From Cyclobacterium jeungdonense (GTDB taxonomy: Bacteria; Bacteroidota; Bacteroidia; Cytophagales; Cyclobacteriaceae), in NCBI RefSeq assembly GCF_010994275.1, contig NZ_WMCD01000009.1, forward strand, positions 206,326-270,325: 64,000 nt of DNA, read 5' to 3'. The notes under the pieces were generated by a model, which did no database searches, had not been told where the DNA came from, and saw only the letters and a program-made list of their open reading frames with translations. This document shows positions 8,303 to 17,462 of this stretch, in pieces; positions within the stretch are counted from its first letter, which is position 1, and each line of letters begins with the position of its first letter. The translations under genes and the position numbers were made by a program.

Positions 8303-10438
8303 ATGAATATATTGATTTTACGAAAGCCAGCCTTTTGGGTTATGGGATTGTTCCTGATTTGTTCCTGTCAATCCACTTCCGGTGATCGGGAGGAAGCAGG
8401 TGCAGACTGGCCGGTATATTTGGGAAGTAAAGGTAGTGCTCAATACTCTTCTCTGGACCAGATAAACAAAGTCAATATAGGTAATCTGAAACCCGCCTGG
8501 GAATTCCGCACCGAGGACCTATCTGATGGGGGAAACACCCAGATTCAATGCAATCCCCTGATCATTGATGGGATCCTTTTCGGAACCAGCCCCAGGCTGA
8601 AAGCTTTTGCAGTAAATGCCGCTACTGGTGACCCCATATGGGAATTTGATCCCCACAAGGATTTTGAAATTGGTGGGAGTGTAAACAGGGGATTAATGTA
8701 TTGGAATTCCGAGCAGCAATCCCGCTTGTTTTATTCTGCCGGACCGTATTTATTTGCCCTTGATCCCAAAACGGGACAACTGATTTCTGAATTTGGCGAA
8801 GAGGGAAAAGTAGCCCTTACCAAAGGGTTGGGAGATTGGGCGCAGGACCGCTATGTAATTTCATCTACCCCCGGGGTTATTTACAAAAACAAATTGATTC
8901 TGGGCACCCGGGTATCCGAAAATTCCGATGCAGCCCCAGGGTACATACGTGCATTTGATGTGATTACCGGGGAGATAGATTGGGTATTTCATACCATCCC
9001 CAAACCTGGTGAATTTGGGTACAATACCTGGCCCAAAGATGCCTATCTGACGGCAGGAGGTGCTAATAGTTGGGCCGGAATGAGCCTGGACGAAGCCTCC
9101 GGTGTTGTATACATTCCTACTGGATCTGCTGCATTTGATTTCTGGGGTGGAAATCGCAAAGGAGAAAACCTTTTTGCCAATTCACTGTTGGCATTGAATG
9201 CCGAAAACGGAGAGCGCATCTGGCATTACCAAACGGTGAGACATGACGTATGGGATCGGGATTTACCCGCTCCCCCCAACCTGGTTACCATAGAAAAGGA
9301 GGGTAAAACCATTCGGGCAGTAGCTCAAATTACCAAAACGGGAAGGGTCTTTGTTTTTGACCGGGCGACCGGGGAGCCGGTGTATCCCATTGTGGAAGTT
9401 GACATACCGCCTTCTAGCCTTGAAGGAGAGGAGGTGTGGCCAACGCAGCCCTTGCCTCAGGTTCCCCCTCCATTTTCGAGGCAGGTTTTTACTGAGGCAG
9501 AGGTTACTGATATCTCTCCGGAATCGGAAGCTTATGTCCGCGAAAAGATTCAAGGGCTCAAATTTGGCCATACGTTTATGCCTCCCAGCAGTGAGGGAAC
9601 CGTTATTTTCCCTGGTTTTGATGGAGGAGGAGAGTGGGGAGGTGCTGCATACGATGAGGAGTCCGGTCTGCTATACGTGAATGCCAACGAAATGCCCTGG
9701 ATTTTGACCATGGTTCCCACTAAAGGTGGGAAGGTTTCCCTGGGTAAATCCGCCTATTTTACTCATTGTGGCATGTGTCATGGCCTGGATAAAATGGGGG
9801 ACCCTTCCGGTGCTTTTCCTTCGCTCATGGAAGTCGGGCAGCGCTTAGATGAAAATGAAATACTCGGTATTATCGCAGCAGGAAAGGGTAGAATGCCTGC
9901 TTTTCAACATCTTAAACCGGAAATCAAGAAAGCCTTGGTCAATTATCTTCTGAAACCTGAAGGGAATCAAGATTCCCATACGATCGGTGCAGATTCTAAC
10001 CTCTCGGCTGTCCCGTACACCACGACTGGCTATAATCGGTTTTTCGATCAGGAAGGATATCCGGCAGTCAAACCTCCCTGGGGAACTTTAAACGCTATAG
10101 ACCTGAACAAGGGCGAAATTGCCTGGTCGGTGCCCTTGGGAGAATACCCCGAGCTGACTGCCAAGGGAATTCCGGTAACCGGAACTGAGAATTACGGAGG
10201 CCCCGTAGTCACTGCAGGCGGGCTTGTTTTTATAGGAGCTTCAAAAGACGAATACTTTCGTGCCTTCGATAAAGATACCGGTGAGGAGCTATGGAAATAC
10301 AAGCTCCCTGCAGGTGGATATGCCACACCGGCAGTCTATGCGGTAGATGGCAAACAATTCGTTGTAATCGCCGCAGGAGGTGGTAAAATGGGTACTTCCT
10401 CCGGAGATTACTACTTGGCGTTCAGTCTGGAAAATTAA
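8303..10438 (+). CDS. PQQ-dependent dehydrogenase with inserted c-type heme domain (lipoprotein)
   Basis: 711 aa with a lipoprotein signal (LFLICSC, lipobox Cys near residue 22), so periplasmic or membrane-anchored. PQQ propeller blades run on both sides of the heme domain: AWEFRTEDL and DPIWEFDP near the N-terminus, and GEELWKYKLPAGGYATPAVY at the C-terminus. The stretch DFWGGNRKGEN...TVRHDVWDRDLPAPP matches glucose-dehydrogenase-type quinoproteins. A CGMCH heme-binding motif at residues 489-493, with the axial Met likely in GRMPAF, forms a cytochrome domain inserted between blades. It probably oxidises an alcohol or sugar and passes electrons to its own heme and onward. It ends 2 bp from the convergent PqaA-like gene. 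Confidence 0.88.
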   Translation: MNILILRKPAFWVMGLFLICSCQSTSGDREEAGADWPVYLGSKGSAQYSSLDQINKVNIGNLKPAWEFRTEDLSDGGNTQIQCNPLIIDGILFGTSPRLKAFAVNAATGDPIWEFDPHKDFEIGGSVNRGLMYWNSEQQSRLFYSAGPYLFALDPKTGQLISEFGEEGKVALTKGLGDWAQDRYVISSTPGVIYKNKLILGTRVSENSDAAPGYIRAFDVITGEIDWVFHTIPKPGEFGYNTWPKDAYLTAGGANSWAGMSLDEASGVVYIPTGSAAFDFWGGNRKGENLFANSLLALNAENGERIWHYQTVRHDVWDRDLPAPPNLVTIEKEGKTIRAVAQITKTGRVFVFDRATGEPVYPIVEVDIPPSSLEGEEVWPTQPLPQVPPPFSRQVFTEAEVTDISPESEAYVREKIQGLKFGHTFMPPSSEGTVIFPGFDGGGEWGGAAYDEESGLLYVNANEMPWILTMVPTKGGKVSLGKSAYFTHCGMCHGLDKMGDPSGAFPSLMEVGQRLDENEILGIIAAGKGRMPAFQHLKPEIKKALVNYLLKPEGNQDSHTIGADSNLSAVPYTTTGYNRFFDQEGYPAVKPPWGTLNAIDLNKGEIAWSVPLGEYPELTAKGIPVTGTENYGGPVVTAGGLVFIGASKDEYFRAFDKDTGEELWKYKLPAGGYATPAVYAVDGKQFVVIAAGGGKMGTSSGDYYLAFSLEN

Positions 10439-10440
10439 TC

Positions 10441-11907
10441 TTAGTTTGCCAATGGCGTTCCCTTAGGCGTTTTTGGGGTAAAGGCTTCATGGGCATAGGT
10501 TTCCGGAAGAATTTTTACTCCGGTAGTAAATTTTAACGGGGCGTTTCCTGCGTATATTATCTCCGCAAAATGGCCGGTCCATCCCTTTTCCGGAGTTTCA
10601 AGGGGGATCCGATAGGTGCCGTCTTCCTCTTGTGGAATGGTGATTGCCGTCCATTCTGGTCCCAGTTCATCAATTCTGAAATCTCTTTTGGAGGGATTAT
10701 TGGCAGTCCATAATTTGATGGATACCGGTGGGTTTTCCGGATCAGTCCGGATTTCTATGGCCTCTTCGGTCACCTCCCACTCATAGGAAGGGCGTTTTTG
10801 ATCGGCTAAAATATGGGAATAAAAGCCGAGCATTACCTGAATGGCATCGGAACCGTCCAGAGAGTGTCCGGCATTGGGAATGTAAGCCAAATGCTTTTCC
10901 CCAGGAAGCTCATCCCAATAAAATTTCCAGCTATCCGGCAGAAAAAACTGATCCCCGGTGGCGTTGATCAACAATTTAGGTATCTCATTATATTCTTCCA
11001 GGAATTGATAGGGTTCTACGATTTCCATTAAACGCGCAAATTCCCTGCTGTCCATCCAGTTAAAAATACCTTCCCGGGTGTAATCTTTTACCGCAGGAGC
11101 CCAAAAACCGTAGGTTTGCCAATGATGTTTGAAAGAGGGTTTTAAATTCAGCATGTCAATTACGATGGGTATCATACCCACTACCCGATTATCAACAGCA
11201 GCGGTGGTCCAGGTAGTCCAGCCTCTTTTGGAGGCACCCGCGACCACGTAATCATTTAACTCCAAGTCCAGATTTTCCTTGGTAAAGGCCACCACTGCAT
11301 CCATGGCAGAAACCACTGCTTCAGTCATCGGAAACCTGGCCAACCAGATAGCATCTTCGTCACTTGCCCCTCGCTCCATAAATTCCCGCCATCCGTAGGC
11401 TATCAATCCATCTTCTGTTCTTTTCTCCAGACTATCCCCTATGTATTGTACCGGTTGAAAAGGAACGTTGTGTACTTTGATTACCGGAGAACCCGTGGCC
11501 AATGCCCCTTCTAAAATCAGCTCATCTGGAGTTTCGGGCAAATCGCTCCCGCTGCTACCTCCACTGATGATCATCAAAGAGGTCTTGTATTTTAGATCGT
11601 CCGGAATGACAAAAGAGACCCAGTGCCACCAGGTGCCGGGTTCAACCTCTTCCCTACCTAACCAATTCTGGGAGGTCATCTTCAATACATAGTAAGAATA
11701 AGCCTCACCGCGACTTTCGTGAACCAATTCGTATTCGAATTCCTTTTGGTTTTCGGCAACATAGGCTTTTAACAGATCAATTCCTTTGGTTGAAGAAGCC
11801 GGAACAGCCGTATCCGATTTAGACTGGCAATTAACTATAAGAAAGGCAATTAATAGATAAGCCAGGGAAATATATGGTCTGGCAAGAGGGAAAAGAAATA
11901 CGCGCAT
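10441..11907 (-). CDS. PqaA-like (PhoPQ-activated pathogenicity-related family) hydrolase, lipoprotein
   Basis: 488 aa. The signal peptide ends in LIVNCQS, a lipobox. The body is an alpha/beta hydrolase of the PhoPQ-activated protein family: the nucleophile elbow is GASKRGW, preceded by DYVVA and followed by TTAAVDNRVVGMIPIVIDML; INATGDQFFLPD and PNAGHSLDG supply the expected Asp and His regions. The substrate is not established for the family. It lies 49 bp behind the membrane cytochrome gene on the same strand and may be the last gene of that run. Confidence 0.82.
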   Translation of the reverse strand: MRVFLFPLARPYISLAYLLIAFLIVNCQSKSDTAVPASSTKGIDLLKAYVAENQKEFEYELVHESRGEAYSYYVLKMTSQNWLGREEVEPGTWWHWVSFVIPDDLKYKTSLMIISGGSSGSDLPETPDELILEGALATGSPVIKVHNVPFQPVQYIGDSLEKRTEDGLIAYGWREFMERGASDEDAIWLARFPMTEAVVSAMDAVVAFTKENLDLELNDYVVAGASKRGWTTWTTAAVDNRVVGMIPIVIDMLNLKPSFKHHWQTYGFWAPAVKDYTREGIFNWMDSREFARLMEIVEPYQFLEEYNEIPKLLINATGDQFFLPDSWKFYWDELPGEKHLAYIPNAGHSLDGSDAIQVMLGFYSHILADQKRPSYEWEVTEEAIEIRTDPENPPVSIKLWTANNPSKRDFRIDELGPEWTAITIPQEEDGTYRIPLETPEKGWTGHFAEIIYAGNAPLKFTTGVKILPETYAHEAFTPKTPKGTPLAN

Positions 11908-11956
11908 GATATCTGAATTTATCGGTTATAATACCCAAGGAACGAAAAAAAGGCCA

Positions 11957-13456
11957 TCAGTAAAAAGGACCTTCTTCCAAAATTATCTCCAGGTCTGGAC
12001 GGTGTTTCTGTACCGCTTCTATAACCTCATCGTTCAGGGATGTGCCAAAAAGGTAAACCTTTTTGAGGCTTGGAAAAGAAAGAAGGTGTAAAAGACTGGC
12101 ATCATCCAGCAATGTAAAGGAAAGGTTAAGCTCTTCCAGTAAGGGCAAATCCTTCAAATAAGGCAAACCATCTCCTTCGATGGCTGTTTTCTGTAACACA
12201 AGCCGCCGAAGTTGAGTCATTTTTCCCAAGTAGTAAAGGTCGTCGTCCGTTACATCGCTGGAAGCAAGCGATACCCTGGAGAAATGAGGGAAGTAGCCGG
12301 AAAATTCCTGAAGTTCCCTTCCTCCAAAGGGAGAAGGAGGAAATTTCATCTTTAGCCCAAAATAGTCGCCATTGGCTAATTCATCAGGAACAATCTCGAT
12401 GCCCCTGTCTGAAGCCATACCCTGTAATTCTTTTAGTGCTTCATCGAAGGCTTCTTTTTCTTCCAGAATTTTATACTGTGCCTGCTGAATTTCAGGCATC
12501 ATCTGCTCCAGTTCGGCCAATACAGGTTTATCCTGGATTTCTCCTTTGGTCATTTCTTCAGAGGCACCTGTTTCGATCCAAAATCGCAAAACGCTAATTT
12601 CGCTTTCTGTCAACCCGGGTTTTCCTTCCGGTGGCATTCGATCGTCATGATCCTCCGGCAACAGAATCCGTACCATCAGTTCACTGCCATTGGGATCACC
12701 TGGTATTACCGCCGTTTTTTCGCTTTTTCCCGCCTCAAGGAGGGCGGAGTGGCTGGTAAGCAATAAATCTCCTTTGGATTTGTTTTCATTATGGCAATTT
12801 GCACAACGGGTTTCCAGGATGGTAGCTACGATATCTGAATAGAGGAGCATGTCTTCCGGTGCCTTGTCGGATTTCTTGGCAGGCAATAGGGAATTAATAG
12901 GTTCCGACAAATAATACTCACCATGAGTCAACGATCCTCCTAAATGACTGGTATACGCCAGAGAAGCATTGGTTAGTATCAAAAAACCAAAAAAGAACGC
13001 ACGTGATACCTGGTCTGACACCAAGCGAAGTTCGTAGAAAATAGTCGCGATGGAGAGGCAGGATCCGGTAACCAATGCCCCGTAAAAGTGATTGCTAACC
13101 AATGGGCCAGAATAGTCTTCGGAAAGGTATAGAACGTATCCGGCGCCAATGGCAAACAGGGAGGCTACCACAGACACTCCCAGAATGGCTCGGATAACAG
13201 AAGGATGGATAATCCCTGGTTTTAGCTGTGCCAGAATAATCCCGGCTGTTACCAACAAAATCAATACGATTGGAAAATGAAGAATCAATGGGTGAAACCT
13301 ACCCAGCAGGACCCAAAGCGGATTCCCGGATTCCAGCGATAGAGGAACCATAAGAAAAAACAAATAAATTACCAGGGATAGCAATGAGATTCCTACCAGA
13401 GGCCATGAGGTAACGGTTTTTATCTGGTGATGTACAAGCCTTATTGTTTTGTTCAT
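11957..13456 (-). CDS. Membrane protein with c-type cytochrome domain and C-terminal leucine-rich repeats
   Basis: 499 aa. The first 170 residues carry about five membrane helices of the DUF2231 kind (RFHPLILHFPIVLILLV). A planctomycete-type cytochrome domain follows, with CANCH near residue 218 and the usual DGDDR-like context (DHDDRMPPEGKPGLTESEI). The last 120 residues are leucine-rich repeats (LRRLVLQKTAIEGDGLPYLKDLPLLEELNLS). Membrane anchoring plus one heme suggests an electron-transfer partner, the LRR a docking surface; both are inferences. It sits 71 bp after the DUF1552 gene and 49 bp before the PqaA-like gene. Confidence 0.82.
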   Translation of the reverse strand: MNKTIRLVHHQIKTVTSWPLVGISLLSLVIYLFFLMVPLSLESGNPLWVLLGRFHPLILHFPIVLILLVTAGIILAQLKPGIIHPSVIRAILGVSVVASLFAIGAGYVLYLSEDYSGPLVSNHFYGALVTGSCLSIATIFYELRLVSDQVSRAFFFGFLILTNASLAYTSHLGGSLTHGEYYLSEPINSLLPAKKSDKAPEDMLLYSDIVATILETRCANCHNENKSKGDLLLTSHSALLEAGKSEKTAVIPGDPNGSELMVRILLPEDHDDRMPPEGKPGLTESEISVLRFWIETGASEEMTKGEIQDKPVLAELEQMMPEIQQAQYKILEEKEAFDEALKELQGMASDRGIEIVPDELANGDYFGLKMKFPPSPFGGRELQEFSGYFPHFSRVSLASSDVTDDDLYYLGKMTQLRRLVLQKTAIEGDGLPYLKDLPLLEELNLSFTLLDDASLLHLLSFPSLKKVYLFGTSLNDEVIEAVQKHRPDLEIILEEGPFY

Positions 13457-13527
13457 AATTAGTCCTGCAGACAGGAGTGTATTATCCTGTTGATTGGGCG
13501 AAAATTATCCATATTGTTGTTGAAAAA

Positions 13528-14916
13528 TCAGGCCATGATGAAGTCAAGTGGCCCGGTACTGTCGGCAAACGTTTCCTGCTCCAAGCCTACAGTTTGCATC
13601 CAACTGGTGTACAAATTGGCTAATGGGGTGTTTTCCTCGTAAATAAGGTTTTGACCAGTTTTGATTTTATTACCCCCGTGGCCCCCAAGAACGATGGGCA
13701 AATCCCGTGGGGAATGGCGGTTTCCATCCCGTAAACCGGAAGCAAACATCACCAGGGAATTATCCAGCAGGGTTCCATTCCCTTCCTTTATTCCCTTTAA
13801 CTTGTCCAAAAAGTAGGCGTATTGTTCCAGGTGCCAGCGAGTGATCAGGTCATACTGTTCCATTTTTTCCGGGTGATTCATGTGGTGCGAGATGGAATGA
13901 TGGGCGCCACTGACCCCTTCAAGAAAGGAGAAATTTCGATTGCTCACTGAATTACCAAACATAAAGGTTGCTACCCGGCTGGCGTCACTCCAAAAGGCCA
14001 GTGCCATGATATCAAACATGAGTCGGGTTTTTTCGGTAATATTGACGCCCCCATACACCTCTACATACTCCTCCACATTTTGGTTTACCCGTATGAGTTC
14101 TTTCTTAATGTCGGGAGTGATTTTACTTGCAAAATCCTTCAGGTTGGAGGGGTTATTGACTCTTTTTTCGATAGAGCGAATGGATTCCAGGTATTCTTCC
14201 AGTTTATCCTGGTCAGAACGGCCTAAATTATTTTTTAATGATTTTGCGTCCTGTAAAACCGCATCCAAAATGCTGCTTTTGTGTGGGTTTTCTTGAGATG
14301 AATTACCCGGGACAAAAGACTTGAATAGCCTGTCAAAGGCCAACCGTGGATCGATTTCCTTAGAGAGGGGAGTGGTGGCATTTTTCCAGGAGATGCTACT
14401 GGCATATAACCGGGTAAACCCTACATTGATATCCACGCCAGTCTGTATGCGGTCGAGCCCGTATTCCAAAGACGGGAAAAGGGTTTCATTTTTAAAATGG
14501 TTGGCGAGAATCTGATCCACCGATATTCCCCCACTGTTAATGTTGTCTCCGGCTGTTTTTTGTATCGGCAAACAGGTTAATAGGTTGGCTGTTTTGGCGT
14601 AATGACCGTCTGCACCCTGAAAAATGGAATGCTTGTTCATAAGTTGCCCCAGAACCAAAATGTCGTCCTTTAGATGTGCCAGCGGTGTGAGTGTGGGAGA
14701 AAGCCTGAAATCCCTGCCAATACCCTCCGGTGTCCACCTACCCGGATGTACACCATTGGGCATAAACATAAAAGCGGAACGGATAGGGAACCCGTCCTTG
14801 CTGTAATTACCACCCAGGTTTAAGGGGGAAGCCATGGCCTCTAAAAACGGCAAGGCGATGGCTGCACCCACTCCCTTGAGCATTTTTCTTCTGGAAATTT
14901 GCCACTTCTTATTCAT
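13528..14916 (-). CDS. DUF1552 protein with Tat signal
   Basis: 462 aa. The N-terminus has a twin-arginine signal (SRRKMLKG followed by a hydrophobic stretch), so the protein should be exported folded, which often means a bound cofactor. The rest matches DUF1552: FMFMPNGVHPGRWTPEG, GHYAKTANLLTC, GAHHSISHH and LPIVLGGHGG are conserved in that family. DUF1552 genes accompany DUF1592/DUF1588 cytochromes in planctomycetes and myxobacteria; the activity is undescribed. Here the pairing is kept, with the DUF1592 gene directly upstream but separated by a 255-bp gap filled by a palindromic repeat. Confidence 0.87.
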   Translation of the reverse strand: MNKKWQISRRKMLKGVGAAIALPFLEAMASPLNLGGNYSKDGFPIRSAFMFMPNGVHPGRWTPEGIGRDFRLSPTLTPLAHLKDDILVLGQLMNKHSIFQGADGHYAKTANLLTCLPIQKTAGDNINSGGISVDQILANHFKNETLFPSLEYGLDRIQTGVDINVGFTRLYASSISWKNATTPLSKEIDPRLAFDRLFKSFVPGNSSQENPHKSSILDAVLQDAKSLKNNLGRSDQDKLEEYLESIRSIEKRVNNPSNLKDFASKITPDIKKELIRVNQNVEEYVEVYGGVNITEKTRLMFDIMALAFWSDASRVATFMFGNSVSNRNFSFLEGVSGAHHSISHHMNHPEKMEQYDLITRWHLEQYAYFLDKLKGIKEGNGTLLDNSLVMFASGLRDGNRHSPRDLPIVLGGHGGNKIKTGQNLIYEENTPLANLYTSWMQTVGLEQETFADSTGPLDFIMA

Positions 14917-14966
14917 AATCAGTAATTTATGGATATTCTCTGTTTAAAGTCAATAAGTTTCTACTT

Positions 14967-15175
14967 TTTCATCTGTTTATATTTTTTTTTCAGCGGTCAG
15001 ATGGAATCTCGCATGCCCGATAATCATCCCTCTGTGTGTCGATCTCGTCATGCTCGATTTCATGCGTTTTTAATTTGCTTTTCAAAGGCCACATAGCCTG
15101 TCCCGACCTTCGGGAGAATCTCGCATGTTGTATAATCATCCCTCTGTGGGTCGCTTGCGTCATGCTTGATTTCAT
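14967..15175 (-). repeat. Compound palindromic repeat, locus 1 (units A and B)
   Basis: Two related units in the same orientation: A at 15003-15063 and B at 15116-15175. Each starts GAATCTCGCATG and ends CATGCTTGATTTCAT (B) or CATGCTCGATTTCAT (A), which are imperfect inverted repeats of each other. Between them lies a hairpin TCCCGA-CCT-TCGGGA at 15101-15115. A 36-bp flank (14967-15002, T-rich with CGGTCAGAT) is also shared with locus 2 at 46568-46738, which has the same plan reversed. The size and ends resemble REP/BIME elements, which RAYT (Y1) transposases mobilise; no such transposase is in the window. The end of unit B overlaps the DUF1592 stop codon. Confidence 0.85.
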
Positions 15176-17130
15176 TCTATTTCATTTACCTTTTTTTGAA
15201 AATCTTTAATTTTCATTCGAAAAGGGTAGCTATGAACCAATTCAGCAATGAATTGATCCGGATTAAACTGATGCTCCATCAGCGAAGTAGTCAATTCCCG
15301 AATGGCGATTTCATCGGTAAAAGTTATCCCCCGGCCTATGGCAAAGGATAGTGCTTTTTTGGATAAATTACGGGCAAACTTTTCTTTTTCCAGGAGCAGC
15401 AGCTTTTTTAATTCTGATGGACCTTCAAAGGTTTCACCAGTAGCTAAAACTCCGGAAGGATCGATGGGTGTATTGCCATAACTTTCTCGCCATTTTCCAT
15501 CGGCGTCAAAATTTTCCAGTCCCAATCCGAGTGGGTCCATTTTTTCGTGACAAGATTGGCAGGCAGGATCTGAACGGTGTTTTTCGAGTAGTGCTTTTAA
15601 CCCAAGATCTTCATGCAAACTCTCGTCTTCAGGGAGTTCGGCCACGTCAGGCGGGGGCGGAGGGGGAGAGGTGCCCAATATTTCTTCCAAAACCCATTTT
15701 CCTCTAAGAACCGGACTAGTGCGTGTCGGCAAGGAGGTCACCGCTTGCACGCTGCCCATGCCCAAAAAACCGCCCCGATTAGTATTGGTCAGCATCACTT
15801 TCTGAAAATCATTTCCCTTCACGCCCTCAATTCCATAGTAATTGGCTAGTGGTTCGTTGAGAAAGGAATAATTGCTGCTAATAAGATCCAGAAAATTTTT
15901 GCTTTCTGTAAGCACATGGTGAAAAAAAGCAGTCGTTTCACGAAACATGGCTTCTCGTATGGGGGGGGTAAAATCCGGAAACTTTGCCTGATCAGCCAGC
16001 GGGGCATTGGGATCCCTTAATTTGGTGATTCCAAGCCATTGGCTGACAAAAGATTCGGAGAAGCGGATTGCCTTGGGATCGTTCAGCATCCGATTTACCT
16101 GCCCTTCTAACACCTTTTGGTCCTGAAGTTTACCAGCGACCGCGAGTTGGAACAGGGTATCGTCCGGCATGCTGGACCATAGAAAATAGGAAAGACGGCT
16201 GGCCAGTTCAAAATCTCCCAACGCAACCGGTTCATTTCCATTAGGCTCTTCTTCCATTTTGTACAAAAAGGAGGGGGATATCAAAATGGCCTTAAAAACT
16301 TCCGCCACCGATTGGTTGAAGCGCATCGGGTCCGGTTTTTCTGGCATGGATGCGTAAATCCCGGAAAAAAGGTCGATAAACTTTTCTTTTTCCTCCACCT
16401 TTATCAGCCGGCGGAATGCCTTGCCGGCAAATGGAAAAATAACCCGTTCGGCGGCTTTTTCAGGAGGGTTGAGCGGTGTGAAATCCGATGAAAATTTGGG
16501 CATCAACCAATTTATGAATCGTTGCCAGATCGTTTGCTGGTAACTATCCGGAACCAGCTTATCCCATTTATTCGGATCTTCCAATGTCCTGGATACAATT
16601 TCTTCTGCGGCATCGTAGTATCGCTCCATTTTTAGCGGAGTGAAGAATAAGGATCCGCCCTGATTGTCAAAACCTCCTCCTCCTGAGCCATCTGCTGGGA
16701 AACGGCCGGCAGCATCGTATGAAACTCCCATCAAATCCAATATGGTGTAATGGTATTCGGTATGACTGAGCCTTCGAATCACTACCTTGCCAGGGGTTTT
16801 CTTTTCCAATGACTTGATCAGTATGCCGTTGATCCCTTCTACTAAAATGTGATAATCGTTTTCATTTAGCGCGGGTTTGTTAGAGGGAGGCATCTCTTTG
16901 GTTTTTACCTGATCTACTACTTTGAGCCAAAGTTGCCCGTCTTTAATGATCCTGCCTTCTTCCTCATATCTTTCCAGATTTACTCCACCCTTCGGATTGC
17001 CTACATTATGGCATGTATAGCAATTCTTCCGGAGAACAGGAATGATTTCCTTAGTGTAATCCAGTGTTTCCTGGGCGAGGCCTGGTGAAACCATCAGGCA
17101 AAACAGAAAAAGCCATGTAAGAGCTTTCAT
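15172..17130 (-). CDS. DUF1592/DUF1588 planctomycete-type cytochrome c protein
   Basis: 652 aa from ATG 17130, which begins a clean signal peptide (MKALTWLFLFCLMVSPGLAQ); an in-frame ATG 42 bp upstream would spoil it. Domain order: N-terminal cytochrome (CYTCH near residue 37), DUF1587 (RRLSHTEYHYTILDLMG), DUF1595/DUF1592 (ELASRLSYFLWSSMPDDTLF), DUF1588 with a CQSCH motif (DPACQSCHEKMDPLGLGLENFD) and C-terminal DUF1585. The protein is periplasmic or surface-exposed with probably two hemes. It heads the reverse-strand run of DUF1552, membrane cytochrome and PqaA-like genes. Its TGA stop lies inside the end of a dispersed repeat. Confidence 0.88.
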   Translation of the reverse strand: MKALTWLFLFCLMVSPGLAQETLDYTKEIIPVLRKNCYTCHNVGNPKGGVNLERYEEEGRIIKDGQLWLKVVDQVKTKEMPPSNKPALNENDYHILVEGINGILIKSLEKKTPGKVVIRRLSHTEYHYTILDLMGVSYDAAGRFPADGSGGGGFDNQGGSLFFTPLKMERYYDAAEEIVSRTLEDPNKWDKLVPDSYQQTIWQRFINWLMPKFSSDFTPLNPPEKAAERVIFPFAGKAFRRLIKVEEKEKFIDLFSGIYASMPEKPDPMRFNQSVAEVFKAILISPSFLYKMEEEPNGNEPVALGDFELASRLSYFLWSSMPDDTLFQLAVAGKLQDQKVLEGQVNRMLNDPKAIRFSESFVSQWLGITKLRDPNAPLADQAKFPDFTPPIREAMFRETTAFFHHVLTESKNFLDLISSNYSFLNEPLANYYGIEGVKGNDFQKVMLTNTNRGGFLGMGSVQAVTSLPTRTSPVLRGKWVLEEILGTSPPPPPPDVAELPEDESLHEDLGLKALLEKHRSDPACQSCHEKMDPLGLGLENFDADGKWRESYGNTPIDPSGVLATGETFEGPSELKKLLLLEKEKFARNLSKKALSFAIGRGITFTDEIAIRELTTSLMEHQFNPDQFIAELVHSYPFRMKIKDFQKKVNEIE

Positions 17131-17392
17131 CGGCGGAGTAATTGTTTTTTGGGCATATTGATTAAAAATCAACTAAAAGTAAATGAAAATTATCAATAAA
17201 TCCAATTACATTTTGATAGATGGTCCTGCCGGAGTATTTCTACCATGGGAAAAACGGGTCTGGCTGCTGGAATTATCGTGAGATGGAGCCGGTAGAAATG
17301 GAGAGAAAAAATTGCAACTAAAGGCTTACCTTCCGGTAATATGGGGGATTTTTTCCTTTTCCTCAATTCGTTATATACCAAAATAGGGCATT

Positions 17393-17423
17393 AAAAAAAA
17401 GGAAACTCGAATTGAGTTTCCTT
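17393..17423 (-). terminator. Rho-independent terminator of sucD
   Basis: On the reverse strand an 8-bp stem GGAAACTC / GAGTTTCC (17401-17408 and 17414-17421, loop 5 nt) is followed by a run of eight Ts (17393-17400 read in reverse). It lies 40 bp beyond the sucD stop codon. Confidence 0.85.
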
Positions 17424-17462
17424 TAAAAATTTAAATCATGTGTTACTGTTCGAACCAGGAAC

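Noticed and set aside
11906..12091. Small forward ORF between two reverse genes
   Set aside because: It is mostly antisense to the C-terminus of the membrane cytochrome and has no protein-like features.
17440..17460. T-loop-like GTTCGAA sequence after sucD
   Set aside because: No acceptor, D or anticodon stem can be drawn around it, so it is not a tRNA.
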